Shown: positions 13,426 through 23,213 of the stretch, one piece after another
How positions within the stretch are numbered: position 1 is the first letter of the stretch
How the letters are laid out: every line of letters starts with the position of its first letter
NCBI GenBank assembly: GCA_014192425.1
Contig: BJHK01000002.1
Coordinates: 48,047-112,046, forward strand
Length of the DNA: 64,000 nt
Reading direction: 5' to 3'
From: Planctomycetia bacterium
GTDB taxonomy: Bacteria; Planctomycetota; Planctomycetia; Pirellulales; UBA1268
The notes under the pieces: generated by a model
Seen by the model: only the letters and a program-made list of their open reading frames with translations
What the model was told of the DNA's origin: nothing
Database searches by the model: none
Program-made: the position numbers and the translations under genes

Positions 13426-15486
13426 ATGATCATCTCCACCTCCTGGCTCGCCGATTACGTCCAGCTCTCGGCGTCGACCGACGACCTCGTCGAGCGGCTG
13501 CTGATGGCGGGGCTGAACCACGAGTCGACCCGTCCGGTCGGTGACGACACGGCCGTCGAGATCGAGGTCACGAGCAACCGGCCCGACTGCCTCGGCCACA
13601 TCGGCGTGGCCCGCGAGGCGGCGCTGCTCTTCGGCCGGCCGCTGCACATCCCCGACCCGCGGCCGCTGGAGGGGACGGCGCCGGCAGCGGGGACCCTGGC
13701 CGTGGAGATCGAGGCCGGCGACATCTGCCCGTTCTATTCGGCCCGCGTGCTGCGCGGCGTGCGGATCGGGCCCAGCCCGCGCTGGCTCGTGGAGCGGCTG
13801 CAGACGGTCGGCGTGGCAAGCGTCAACAACGTCGTCGACGTCACCAACTACGTCATGCTGGAGACGGGCCAGCCGCTCCACGCCTTCGACCTGGCGAAGA
13901 TCCGCGGCGGGCGGATCGTCGTCCGCCGGGCCGTCGAGGGGGAGCCGTTCACGGCCATCAACCACAAGACTTACGCACTCGACGCGCGGATGTGCGTGAT
14001 CGCCGACGCCGAGCGGCCGGTAGCCCTGGCGGGCGTGATGGGTGGGGCCGACACCGAGATCGGCGCCGACACGACCGACATTCTGCTCGAGTCGGCCCAG
14101 TTCGCGCCGCTGCCGGTGCGGGCGGCGGCCCGCGGCCTCGTGCTCGCCAGCGGCTCGTCCTATCGCTTCGAGCGCGGGCCCGATCCGGCGATGGTGGAGT
14201 GGGCGAGCCGGCGGGCGGCGGCGCTGATCCTCGATCTCGCCGGCGGCACGCTCGAACGGGCCGCAGTGACGGCGGGCCGGCTGGCCTGCACGCCCGCCGC
14301 GGTGCCCTTCGAGCCCGACCGCGTCCAACGCGTGCTCGGGGTCGACGTGCCGGTGGAGCGGCAGCGGGCGATCCTCACCGGCCTCGGGTTCGTCGAGGAG
14401 CCGGCCGCGGGGCGGTCGGCGTGGCGGGCTCCCACGTGGCGGCGCGACGTGTGGCGCGAGATCGACCTCGTCGAGGAGATCGCCCGCATCGAGGGCTACG
14501 ACCGCGTGCCGGAGGACGTCGCAATCGCGGCCCGGCCGGTGGAGTGGTCGGATCGCGAGCTGACGATCCGGCGCGCGGGAGAGGTGCTCGTCGCCGCCGG
14601 GTTCTGCGAGGCGATGACGCGGAGCGTGGTGCCTTCGATCTGCGAGCGGTTTGCGGGCCCGTGGACGGCGGAGCCGCCGCTGGTGGTGGTGCCAGCGCTG
14701 GTCCGCGGCGCCGACCGACTGCGGCGCACGCTCCTGCCGAGCCTGCTCGAGGCCCGGGCCGGCAACGCCGCCGTCGGGACGGCCGACGCCAACCTGTTCG
14801 AGATCGCCCGCTGCTACCTGCCGCGGCCGGCAGGACCGGCCGCGCCGCCGACGCCGCTGGAGGAGCCGCTTCTCGTGTCGTTCGTGACCGGCGGCGAGTT
14901 CCCGCGGGCCAAGGGGATCGTCATGGCGGTCCTCGCCCGGCTCGGGGTCGGTGCCGGTGAGAGTGGCGCGCGGCTCGAATACCGACCGCTTACCAACGAC
15001 CTGCTGGCGGCCGGCCGCGGGGCCGAGATCCTCCTGCAGCGAGGCGCCGGCGAGCCCTGCCGGGTCGGTATCATCGGCGCGGCGGCGGCGGATCTGCTCG
15101 GCATGTTCGGCCTCGAGGGGCCGGTGGCGGTCGCGGAGTTGCGGCTCGACCTTCTCGAGTTCGCGGCCCGGCATGACCGGCGGCTCGAACGGCCGAGCGA
15201 CTTTCCCGCCGTGCAGCGGGACATCAACCTGGTCGTCGCCGAGAGCGTGCCCTGGGGCACCGTCGAGGAGGCGATTCATTCCGCCGCGGGCAGGCTGCTC
15301 GACGACTGCCGGCTCGTGCAAGTCTGGCAGGATGCCGAGCGGCTCGGCCCGGGCCGCAAGAGCCTGGTCGTGGCCCTGCGGCTGCGGAGCGATTCGGGCA
15401 CGCTCTCCGGCGACGAGGCCGCGCGGGTGGTCGAGTCGATCGTGGCGGAGTGCGGCCGCCGGGTCGGGGCCACGCTCCGCGGCTGA
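13426..15486 (+). CDS. pheT: Phenylalanyl-tRNA synthetase beta subunit, short form
   Basis: A 686-residue beta subunit. The B1 start, B3/B4 editing region (SVNNVVDVTNYVMLETGQPLHAFD and LAGVMGG), B5, and C-terminal FDX-ACB domain (FPAVQRDINLVVAESVPW) are present. It is about 110 residues shorter than the roughly 795-residue E. coli type because the EMAP/OB-fold tRNA-binding domain normally inserted after the first 40 residues is missing: the protein passes directly from LLMAGLNHE to VEIEVTSNRPDCLG. This is a clean domain absence, not a frameshift. Confidence 0.94.
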   Translation: MIISTSWLADYVQLSASTDDLVERLLMAGLNHESTRPVGDDTAVEIEVTSNRPDCLGHIGVAREAALLFGRPLHIPDPRPLEGTAPAAGTLAVEIEAGDICPFYSARVLRGVRIGPSPRWLVERLQTVGVASVNNVVDVTNYVMLETGQPLHAFDLAKIRGGRIVVRRAVEGEPFTAINHKTYALDARMCVIADAERPVALAGVMGGADTEIGADTTDILLESAQFAPLPVRAAARGLVLASGSSYRFERGPDPAMVEWASRRAAALILDLAGGTLERAAVTAGRLACTPAAVPFEPDRVQRVLGVDVPVERQRAILTGLGFVEEPAAGRSAWRAPTWRRDVWREIDLVEEIARIEGYDRVPEDVAIAARPVEWSDRELTIRRAGEVLVAAGFCEAMTRSVVPSICERFAGPWTAEPPLVVVPALVRGADRLRRTLLPSLLEARAGNAAVGTADANLFEIARCYLPRPAGPAAPPTPLEEPLLVSFVTGGEFPRAKGIVMAVLARLGVGAGESGARLEYRPLTNDLLAAGRGAEILLQRGAGEPCRVGIIGAAAADLLGMFGLEGPVAVAELRLDLLEFAARHDRRLERPSDFPAVQRDINLVVAESVPWGTVEEAIHSAAGRLLDDCRLVQVWQDAERLGPGRKSLVVALRLRSDSGTLSGDEAARVVESIVAECGRRVGATLRG

Positions 15487-15516
15487 GGATCCGAAACGCA
15501 GTTCGAGCCGTCCCGT

Positions 15517-16143
15517 TCAGGAGTCGAGCAGGGCGAGCCGTACCGCGCGGAGCCGCGTGAGAATCTCCGCGGAGCCGAGGTGCGGATGTTCTTCCAACAG
15601 GGCCACGACGTCGGCGACGTCGTGCTGCCGCTTGCTCGGCCGGCGTTGCGGTTCCGCGGCGGCCGCGAGCTTGAGCTGGATCAGGTCGGCGGCCGTCGCC
15701 ACGCGCAGCCGCAGCCCGTCGGCGACTTCAGTCATCTCCGCCGCTGCAACGGCAGCCGCGATGCCGACATCCTCGGCGGAAAACTGCACGGCGACCCGCG
15801 ATCCGACCCCGTCGCCTGCCGGCGCCAGCCAGTTGTCGCTGTGTGCGTGCCGGCCCGTATGCTCGAACCCGGCCGCCAGCAGCGCAGCACACGGCACCTG
15901 ATCGAAACTGGCAACGGCAACGTGGATGTCGAGCGTGGTGCGCGGCTCGGCAGTCCGCAGTTGCACGGCCAGCCCGCCAATCAGGGCGTAGGGCGTGCCG
16001 GAGCGTTCGAGCACCTGCGCCACGAGTCGCAGCGGCCGCTCCTTCGTATCACCCGCTGGCATGCCTATCGATTCGGCCCACAGACGATCGAGCCCGAAAC
16101 TGACCCTGAGCCTCGTGCGGGCCAAGGCCGCCGTGTCGCTCAT
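15517..16143 (-). CDS. Nucleotidyltransferase-fold protein
   Basis: About 208 residues. The core YALIGGLAVQLRTAEPRTTLDIHVAV resembles the G-G-x-A-V ... T-x-D-I motif of AbiEii/minimal-nucleotidyltransferase-like proteins, but the second metal-binding Asp is replaced by His (DIH), so catalysis is uncertain. The C-terminal part (RVATAADLIQLKLAAAAEPQRRPSKRQHDVADVVALL) is the Lys-rich ATAADLI-xLK segment typical of this group. ATG 16143 is preferred; the frame is open to 16227. It stands alone between pheT and the DUF11 gene, with no antitoxin-like partner. Role unknown. Confidence 0.6.
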   Translation of the reverse strand: MSDTAALARTRLRVSFGLDRLWAESIGMPAGDTKERPLRLVAQVLERSGTPYALIGGLAVQLRTAEPRTTLDIHVAVASFDQVPCAALLAAGFEHTGRHAHSDNWLAPAGDGVGSRVAVQFSAEDVGIAAAVAAAEMTEVADGLRLRVATAADLIQLKLAAAAEPQRRPSKRQHDVADVVALLEEHPHLGSAEILTRLRAVRLALLDS

Positions 16144-16275
16144 GGCGTTCGCCTTCGAGAAATGCACCGCGACATGCGCGAATCCGATGCCGGCCAACCA
16201 GCCGACGTTCGCTGTGCTGGACCCCACCCAGAATAAGCTGCTGGCACCCCACCGGCAAATCGTCGACTGCCTCAG

Positions 16276-18774
16276 CTAGCGATCGTCGTAGACCCGCGTG
16301 ATCTCTTCCTTCGTGATCGGCGTCGGGTGATCCTCGCTCACGGCCTGGACCTGCACCCGCTGGTCGCCGGCGCGGCGGCCCTTGACGCGGATGCGGAACA
16401 CCGCCTCCTCGGACGGGGCGAGCTTGGCCAGCGGCTCGAAGGCGACGCCCCGGGCTTCGATGCGGTGCTGCACCGGGCCGCGGGCCTCGACCGGCTCCAG
16501 GTCGCCGAGCAGGGCCGCCGAGATGCGCACGCCCGTGGCCGGCTTCGTCCCCTGGTTGCCGACCTTGATGACGTATTCGGTCGAGCCGTCGACCTCGATC
16601 GGATCCTCGCTGTCGGCGACCTCGAAGAACAGGGCGGCCAACCCCTCGACCTCGCAGGTGTGCGCCACCTGGTGCGCCACGCCATCCGTGCTCCGCGCGG
16701 CGGCGGCAATCTTCTGCGGTCCGAGTGCGACCGGCATCAGCACCACCTCGACGATTCCCGTCTCACCGGCCGGCAGCTCCTCGAGGTTCCAGAGGACGCG
16801 ATGCGTGCGTTCGTCGTGCCAGCCGGCGTTGTTTGCCTTCACGAACTTCATCCCCGGCGGGAGCTGGGCGGCGAGTTCGACCGACCGGGCCGGCGCGGTG
16901 CCGGCATTGATCATCGAGATCGAGCAGGTCACCTGCCGCTGCAGGAACCGGCGCACCGGCATGTCGATCTCGACGTCGAGCGTCGGCGCCGTCACCTCCA
17001 GCTTCACCGGCCGCTCCACCTCGATGCCGCCGTCGGCCCGGGCCGCGAACCGGGCCTGGTGAATGCCGGGGCCGCGCGAGCCGAGGACGAGGTCGATCGT
17101 CCGCGAGTCGCCCGGCTTCAGCTGGCCGACGTCGAATTCGAGCTCGCGGCCGGCGTGGTGCGAGACGTTCTCGGGAAGAAAACCCTCCAGCACAACGCCG
17201 GTGGCGACGCCGCTGCCGGGATTGACGATCCGGACCGAGAGCTGCATGTCGCCGCCGATCCGCACGGCCTGTGGCTGGCTGACCTCGATCTGCAGGTCGG
17301 GCTTCGTCGACCGGGACCGCACCGAGGCATCGGCCCGAAAGCTGACGCTCGCCACGCTGCCGATCTCCCCTTCCACCTGCGGCATGACCTCGACCACGAT
17401 CCGCGCCTCCGCGCCGGGCGCGAGTTCGCCGAGCTGCCAGAGGAGCTCGCCGTCGGCCTGACCGCCGGCCGCGGTGACGACGGGCGCGGCTGGCGGCGAA
17501 GTGGCGATCAGGGCCGTGCCCTGGGGGACCGAATCGCGGAGCGTGACGTCGCGGGCAGGGGCGCTGCCGCCGTTGCGCACGAGGATCTCATAGCGGGCCG
17601 GCTTTCCCACCTGCACCTCGCGCGGTCCGCGCTTCTCGACCGACAGCTGCGGCGACTGCACCCCCTCGAGTTGCATCGGGCCGGGACGCCCTGCACCGTC
17701 GGCGGCGCGGCCGGCCTGCGGCTGCCTGCCGGCGGCGCCGGGTACGGACGGTGCCGCGGCACCGACGAGCGGCGGGGCCGCGGCATAGGGCTGGAAACCG
17801 GCGGCCGGGGACGCCGCGGGCGCCGGCGGCCGCAGCGGCGGCGGGGCGAAGCCGGGTTGGGTCGCGGGCGGCTCGACGGTGGGGCTGGGTGCCCGCAGCG
17901 CCGGCTGGGGCAGAGGAACGGCGGCCGGTGCCGCTGCAAAGGGGTTTGCTGCCGGCACGTTGTCAGGCTGCCGGGCCGCTGGCGGCACGGCTGGGGGCTC
18001 CTGCGCTGCGGCTGGCGCGTCGCCGGCAACGCTGGCATCGTCGCTGGTCGGCGGATCGAACCGGCCGGGCGGCGCCGGTGTCTCCTCGGCCGCAGGCTCG
18101 ATGCCGGACTCGGCCGCCACGGCGACCGGATCGGCCGGCGCGATTGCATCGGTGGCGAAGCGCGTGGCGCCGGCAGCGATGACCGTCCGTTTCGTCTGGA
18201 TCTCGACGGCGTCCGGGTCGTTGATCACCTTCGGCTCATCACCACCCGCCGGGGGCGCAGCGTCACCAGGGGGCGAATGCGGGGGCGAATGCACCGGTGG
18301 CAGGTCGGCGGAGGAGAACCGCGTTGCCGGGCGGCCTTGCGCCGCTGTCAGTCGCGGGCCATCGGGAGCGTCGAGGGGAGCGTCGAGCGACGCGCTGCGG
18401 ACGCCCGCCGGCTCGCGGTCGTCGGCATCGTTGGTGCGCCGGGAACTGCGCTGCCAGTGATCGTCGGCGGCGGCCCGCAGCGGTTCTGTGGGGAGATCGA
18501 GCCGTCCCGGCTCGTCGCCCTCGCGTGGGATGACCGTCGCAGCCGTGTCGGTCGTGAGCGGCGCGGCGGCGCCCGCGTTTCCGACTCCGTCATGGCGGGC
18601 GAACATGCCGCCGAATGCCCAGACCAGACCGAAGCCGAGGCAGCCGCAGAGCAGGGCGCCGATCACCAGCGGCAGGTTCGACTGCGGCTGGGGCACGACG
18701 AGGCTCTGCCGCGAAGGCCGTGCAACGGCCGGCGCGACCGCGCGCTTCTGGTCTGGCTCGGGCATGTCTGGCAT
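16276..18774 (-). CDS. Membrane-anchored DUF11-repeat protein
   Basis: An 832-residue protein with a short cytoplasmic tail, one membrane segment (LPLVIGALLCGCLGFGLVWAF, about residues 34-54), a long Pro/Ala-rich low-complexity spacer (about residues 60-370) and then several Ig-like DUF11/CARDB-type repeats (VEKRGPREVQVGKPARYEILVRNGG; LQIEVSQPQAVRIG; FEVADSEDPIEVDGSTEYVIKVGNQG). Domains of this type form extracytoplasmic beta-sandwiches in planctomycete envelope proteins. It is probably transcribed alone. A structural or adhesive role is inferred only from architecture. Confidence 0.75.
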   Translation of the reverse strand: MPDMPEPDQKRAVAPAVARPSRQSLVVPQPQSNLPLVIGALLCGCLGFGLVWAFGGMFARHDGVGNAGAAAPLTTDTAATVIPREGDEPGRLDLPTEPLRAAADDHWQRSSRRTNDADDREPAGVRSASLDAPLDAPDGPRLTAAQGRPATRFSSADLPPVHSPPHSPPGDAAPPAGGDEPKVINDPDAVEIQTKRTVIAAGATRFATDAIAPADPVAVAAESGIEPAAEETPAPPGRFDPPTSDDASVAGDAPAAAQEPPAVPPAARQPDNVPAANPFAAAPAAVPLPQPALRAPSPTVEPPATQPGFAPPPLRPPAPAASPAAGFQPYAAAPPLVGAAAPSVPGAAGRQPQAGRAADGAGRPGPMQLEGVQSPQLSVEKRGPREVQVGKPARYEILVRNGGSAPARDVTLRDSVPQGTALIATSPPAAPVVTAAGGQADGELLWQLGELAPGAEARIVVEVMPQVEGEIGSVASVSFRADASVRSRSTKPDLQIEVSQPQAVRIGGDMQLSVRIVNPGSGVATGVVLEGFLPENVSHHAGRELEFDVGQLKPGDSRTIDLVLGSRGPGIHQARFAARADGGIEVERPVKLEVTAPTLDVEIDMPVRRFLQRQVTCSISMINAGTAPARSVELAAQLPPGMKFVKANNAGWHDERTHRVLWNLEELPAGETGIVEVVLMPVALGPQKIAAAARSTDGVAHQVAHTCEVEGLAALFFEVADSEDPIEVDGSTEYVIKVGNQGTKPATGVRISAALLGDLEPVEARGPVQHRIEARGVAFEPLAKLAPSEEAVFRIRVKGRRAGDQRVQVQAVSEDHPTPITKEEITRVYDDR

Positions 18775-18927
18775 GGCGGCACCTCGGAACGGCCCGCGGC
18801 GTCCGGCCGAAGCGGGGGCATCGGCAGCGGGACAAGACGGACCGCGGCCCGGCGGAATTAGCAGACCGGTGGCGTCGCGGAGAAGGGCATTTGCCGGGGC
18901 AGAGTCGGCCGCGGCAGGCAGGGCAGG

Positions 18928-19821
18928 TCAGGCGGTCTCGAGAACCTGCCGCACGTGGAAGTGAAACTTGCCCAACTTGCCGCCGTAGTTGCCGGCGGAG
19001 ATGGCCGGGATGTCGGCCGCGGCGGCGGCGCGGATGCCGGCCGCCATCGCCTGCGCCACGGCGGACTCGTCCACGCCGTCGATCACGATCTCCAGCGCGC
19101 AGGACGCGTCCGCGACGAGTTCGCTCGGCACGCGCCCCACGAGGGCCGGACAAAACGCCTCGTTGGTCGAGGCCCGGAGCTGTTCGTACCGTGAGCCGAC
19201 CTTGCTGCCGGATCGGACGACGCCGCCGGGAAACGGCGTGATCGTCCCTGGCAGAGCCGCGATGGCGGCCACCGCACGGCGGGCCGCGGCCAGCGCTCCG
19301 TCCCGCGTCCGCCCCTGGATGATGAAGTTGCCGCCGCCGACGCCCTTGTCGATGCCGGCCGATTCCTCGACGAGGAATTCACCGTCCATCACCGGAATCC
19401 GCCAGTAGCGGCGGCCGTCGATGACCTTCGTCTTCTCGAAGCCGTCGCCGAAGAAGCGGACGTGGCCGCCGAGCGGCATCCGCTCGGCCGCATCCGGCAG
19501 CCCGTCGAAGACGGCGGTCGTCGGACAGGTGAGCAGGCACTGCGCCGTCCGGTTGGCGACCGCCTTGGCAAGGCCCTCCGTGGCGAAGCCGAAGGCGAGG
19601 ATGGCGCACCCCGGCCGACCGTCGGGCGTGGCGTCGGCGGAGAGCCTGCGTTCGACGCCGATCTCGGCATCACAGCCGATCACGCTCGTGCCGTAGCCGC
19701 AGGCGGCCTGCACCGCGGCGTCGAGCCAATGCTCGTCATGCGCGGTGACGATGAGCCGGGCATACCGAAGCCGAAAGGCCTCGGCGAAGGTGTCGGCGAT
19801 GTGTGTGGAACCGATGAGCAA
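18928..19821 (-). CDS. ftr: Formylmethanofuran:tetrahydromethanopterin formyltransferase
   Basis: About 297 residues, the length of archaeal/methylotroph Ftr (FhcD). It transfers formyl between H4MPT and methanofuran in C1 metabolism. Recognisable blocks: IADTFAEAFRLRYARLIVTA near the N-terminus, GYGTSVIGCDAEIGVER, VMDGEFLVEE, GGGNFIIQG, and the C-terminal GNYGGKLGKFHFHVRQVL. The start is uncertain: TTG 19821 gives the family length, but no good ribosome site precedes it, and the frame is open further upstream, where GTG codons occur. Planctomycetes are known to carry H4MPT-dependent C1 genes; none of the other fhc/mch/mtd genes is in this window. Divergent from the next gene. Confidence 0.9.
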   Translation of the reverse strand: MLIGSTHIADTFAEAFRLRYARLIVTAHDEHWLDAAVQAACGYGTSVIGCDAEIGVERRLSADATPDGRPGCAILAFGFATEGLAKAVANRTAQCLLTCPTTAVFDGLPDAAERMPLGGHVRFFGDGFEKTKVIDGRRYWRIPVMDGEFLVEESAGIDKGVGGGNFIIQGRTRDGALAAARRAVAAIAALPGTITPFPGGVVRSGSKVGSRYEQLRASTNEAFCPALVGRVPSELVADASCALEIVIDGVDESAVAQAMAAGIRAAAAADIPAISAGNYGGKLGKFHFHVRQVLETA

Positions 19822-19956
19822 GGGAGTCGCGAGCCGGGGTGAAAAAACAGCCTGCGCAGCGCGCGTGGGGGAAAATCGCCGTTCGCCGGCGTTGGGATTT
19901 GCGTATGCTACCGTCGGCACCGAAACAGTCCCCCCTCCAGCCCCAGGACGACGTCC

Positions 19957-22344
19957 ATGCCCCCGCGCCCGCCCCGCCTTTGCCCGAGCAGCCGGAGCCT
20001 TCCGGCCCCCACGTTTTTCCCAGGCCGCAGGGGCCCAGGAGCCATGCTCGCCACCGTTCTGGCCGCTGCGGCGTCGCTGGCAAGCGCACAGGAAAAGCCG
20101 GGGCTCGGGGGCGTCGAGATCGTGCCGGCCGACGCCGCCTACTTCTCGGCCACGCTCCGGATCCGGGAGCAGTACGACCTGATCGTCAACAGCAACGCGT
20201 TCGCGACGATCCGCAGGCTCCCGGCCGTCACCCGGGCGTTGGCGTCGCTCGACGATCAGCGGATGACGCCGGGCAATCCCCTGGGGATGGTCGACGGATT
20301 CCTGCAAGCCCCCGAGAACCAGCAGGCGCTCGATCTGCTCGCCGACATGGTCGCGACCGACACCTTCCTCTATGCAGAGCCGTCGTGCATCAGGTTCCTG
20401 CGACTCGTGCAGAAACTCCAGGCGGCCCAGCAGGGGGCGGCATTCCGCGGCGGTGCCGGAGGTCTGGGCGGCGCCGGGGGCCTCGGCGGCCTTCCCGGGC
20501 TGCCGGGTGGCAACGACGGAGCGGATGGCGACGATGCGGACGACGCCGCTGATGACGAGGACGACGACGAACGAAACCAGGCGCTGATGCTCCTGAAGGT
20601 GGCCGCCGCCAATCTCGACCTCGTCGTCCTGCCCGACCTCGTCTGGGGATTCACGACGACGAAGCCGGAGGCTGCGCGGGCGCAGCTGGCGCGGCTCGAG
20701 GCGCTGGCCACGTTCGCCGCCCAGACCACCCCCGACCTCGCCGACGCGGTCGCGCGGAAGAAGGTCGCGGGGGGCGATTTTGTCACGATCACAATCCCGG
20801 CCCGCGTCGTCACCCCCCAGCTCGACGCGGCGGTCGCCGAACTCGGCCTCGATGAGGACGCAGCCGATGGCCGGGCAGCCGCGGTCGACAAGCTGCTCAA
20901 GCGGCTGCGCGGGCTCGACCTCGTGATCGCCATCGGCCTCGTCGGCGATCGGGTGATCCTTTCGATCGGCGATTCGCTCGACCACCTCGACAAGCTCGCC
21001 CTGCCGGGCAGCGGCCGGAAGGGGCTGATCACCCACCCCGCACTGGCCCCGTTCCTGCCCCACAAGGGGAAGAGGATCACGGGGATTTCCTACACCAGCC
21101 ATGAGCTGGCGGAGGCCGGTGCCGACCCGGCGACGACGATCGGGCAGTTCACCGCGCTCATGGACAACCCGGCCCTCGACGTCGACCTTTCGCCGGAGGC
21201 CCGCGCCGAGCTGAAGACGTTCGTGGCCCGGGTGGCCGATAGCGTGACGCAGGCGATGCCGAAGCCGAACGCCAGCCTGGCCTTTTCCTTCCTGAACGAC
21301 GCGGGTTACGAAGGATATTCGTGGCTCTGGGGCAACCCCCTCGGGCTCGACGGCGGACAGCCCCTCGGCCTCTTGTCGCGGGTCGGTGGCACGCCGCTCG
21401 CCTTTGCCGTCTCACGGATGAAGAGCAATCCGGCTGCCTTCGCCGAGCTGGTGGCGACGGCCGGCGAGGGCTGGAGGCTGTTCAAGAAGCACGGCCTGCC
21501 GAACATCGACGACGACGAATCGCAGGAGCAGGTGGCGGACTTCGAGGAGCACGTCGTGCCGCTCGCCGGCAGGCTGGCGGAGATCCTCGACAAGAAGCTC
21601 TTCCCCTCCCTGGCCGACGGGCAGGTGGGGATCGTGTTCGACACCGCAGCGAAGACGCGGCGACTGCACGAGGAACTCCCGGAGGCCGACCAGCCGCTGC
21701 CGCTGCCGGACCTGTCGCTCGTGCTGCCGCTGGCCGACGCGGCCCAGTTTCGCACCGCGCTGAGCGATCTGTTCGAGCTCGGCGACGCCCTGGTCGTGGC
21801 CATGCGCAGGATGGATCCCGACTCGGTGCCGGAAGGCTACCAGCCGCCGGAGCCGGAGAAGACGAAAATCGAGGGCGGGTCGGCCTGGTCCTACGCCCTG
21901 ACCGGGGCCGGGCTCGACGCGCAGATCCGGCCGGGGATCGCGATCGGCGAGAAGGCGGCCGTATTTTCCATCCTGCCCGGGCAGGCCGGCCGGCTGCTGG
22001 CGGAGAAGAAGCTGGAGACGGGCGCCGCGCTTGCCGATTTCGCGAAGCCGTTGGCCGGGGCCGCCGCCGCCGACGTGCCCCGGATCATCGACGCGGTCAA
22101 GCCCTGGGCGGTGTACCTGATTCGCTACGGCACCGTGCTGCAGCGCGACGGACAGGTCGATGCCGACGCTCCGCTCACCACCGACGCCGAGACCCCCGAA
22201 GTCAAGGAGATCCGCGAGCACGTCGCGGTGGTTCTCGACGCGGCCAAGGCGTTTCGGGCCAGTGCGGCCGAGACCACGGTGAGTGCCGAGGCGACGGTCA
22301 CCCATTGGCGGAACGAGATCCGCGATCTGCCGGCGGCGAAGTAG
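19957..22344 (+). CDS. Large secreted protein of unknown function
   Basis: A 795-residue protein (766 if the ATG at 20044 is used, which leaves a compact signal peptide MLATVLAAAASLASAQ). The mature part has no motif I recognise. It is mixed alpha/beta with a Gly-rich then Asp-rich linker at about residues 165-205 (GGLGGAGGLGGLPGLPGG then DDADDAADDEDDDE). The Asp-rich run could bind calcium, but that is guesswork. Codon use and GC match the neighbours. It may be co-transcribed with the LRAT-like gene 63 bp downstream. Confidence 0.65.
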   Translation: MPPRPPRLCPSSRSLPAPTFFPGRRGPGAMLATVLAAAASLASAQEKPGLGGVEIVPADAAYFSATLRIREQYDLIVNSNAFATIRRLPAVTRALASLDDQRMTPGNPLGMVDGFLQAPENQQALDLLADMVATDTFLYAEPSCIRFLRLVQKLQAAQQGAAFRGGAGGLGGAGGLGGLPGLPGGNDGADGDDADDAADDEDDDERNQALMLLKVAAANLDLVVLPDLVWGFTTTKPEAARAQLARLEALATFAAQTTPDLADAVARKKVAGGDFVTITIPARVVTPQLDAAVAELGLDEDAADGRAAAVDKLLKRLRGLDLVIAIGLVGDRVILSIGDSLDHLDKLALPGSGRKGLITHPALAPFLPHKGKRITGISYTSHELAEAGADPATTIGQFTALMDNPALDVDLSPEARAELKTFVARVADSVTQAMPKPNASLAFSFLNDAGYEGYSWLWGNPLGLDGGQPLGLLSRVGGTPLAFAVSRMKSNPAAFAELVATAGEGWRLFKKHGLPNIDDDESQEQVADFEEHVVPLAGRLAEILDKKLFPSLADGQVGIVFDTAAKTRRLHEELPEADQPLPLPDLSLVLPLADAAQFRTALSDLFELGDALVVAMRRMDPDSVPEGYQPPEPEKTKIEGGSAWSYALTGAGLDAQIRPGIAIGEKAAVFSILPGQAGRLLAEKKLETGAALADFAKPLAGAAAADVPRIIDAVKPWAVYLIRYGTVLQRDGQVDADAPLTTDAETPEVKEIREHVAVVLDAAKAFRASAAETTVSAEATVTHWRNEIRDLPAAK

Positions 22345-22407
22345 CGACGAGCGGCGACCGAACCGCCGGCAACCGGCTCGCGTAAGGCAAGCGGGAGAAC
22401 GACACGC

Positions 22408-23172
22408 ATGGCGCGGGGCGATCGTCTGGCCGTCGAGCGCACGATTCTCGGCTCGACCGTCACCTACATGCACCACGGCATCGACGTGGGCGACGGCACG
22501 GTCGTGCACGCGCGGCCGGACGACTTCCGCAATCCGTTCGCCGGGGGGCGGGTGGTGCGGACGCCGCTCGAGGAATTCGCCGCCGGCAGGCCGGTCCGCA
22601 CGGTCATCGATCCGCCGGCCCGCTTCGCCGCCGATGCGATCGTGGACCGGGCGCTCGCCGCGGTGGGCCGGGAGGGCTACAGCCCCGTCGTCGACAACTG
22701 CGAACACTTCGCCACCTGGTGCGCCACCGGCAGGCGGGCCAGCCGCCAGGTGGACCTGCTGATGGCGCGGGCCACGGGCCTCGTCGCCCGCGCGGCCGCC
22801 GCGGCCTCGGCGCGGGCGGCCGCCGGCGCGGCCGAGCGCATCGCGGTCCGCACGGTGCTCGGCACGACCGTCCGGGTCGGCGTGCGATCGCTCGTTCCCG
22901 CGGCGCTCGTGGCCGAAGCGGCGGCGCTCGCGGCCGAGTGGCGGGCGCACCAGGCGGGCCTGTCGGCAGACGAGAGCCGGCGGCGCGGCGAGCGGGCGGG
23001 GCTGGCCACCAGCGTCGCGGCGTTCGCTCTGGCCGCCATCCCCGCCGGTCCCGCCGGCGTGCTGACCGGCGCGCTTGCCGGCGCCGCCGTCTGGACCGGG
23101 GGCGCCGTGGTGGCCGCGGCCGCCGGGAAGGCCGCTGCCAACGCGGTCCGGTCGTCGGGCGCCGGCCGCTGA
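22408..23172 (+). CDS. LRAT/NlpC-P60-like papain-fold protein
   Basis: A 254-residue protein. The N-terminal half has the LRAT-type circularly permuted NlpC/P60 features: MHHGIDVGDGTVVHARPDDF with the first catalytic-type His, and later the cysteine block DNCEHFATWC. Family members are acyltransferases or cysteine peptidases. The C-terminal half is Ala-rich and hydrophobic (AAFALAAIPAGPAGVLTGALAGAAV) and looks like one or two membrane-inserting hairpins. The substrate is unknown. Confidence 0.7.
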   Translation: MARGDRLAVERTILGSTVTYMHHGIDVGDGTVVHARPDDFRNPFAGGRVVRTPLEEFAAGRPVRTVIDPPARFAADAIVDRALAAVGREGYSPVVDNCEHFATWCATGRRASRQVDLLMARATGLVARAAAAASARAAAGAAERIAVRTVLGTTVRVGVRSLVPAALVAEAAALAAEWRAHQAGLSADESRRRGERAGLATSVAAFALAAIPAGPAGVLTGALAGAAVWTGGAVVAAAAGKAAANAVRSSGAGR

Positions 23173-23213
23173 GGTAGAGTCTCGGCTCCTTTCACCCGGG
23201 AGCCAACCGCCTC

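Noticed and set aside
15517..16143. AbiEii toxin of a toxin-antitoxin pair
   Set aside because: The metal motif is degenerate and no AbiEi-like partner adjoins.
16327..18861. An 844-codon plus-strand frame opposite the DUF11 gene
   Set aside because: Antisense shadow: the minus strand has a membrane anchor and DUF11 repeats.
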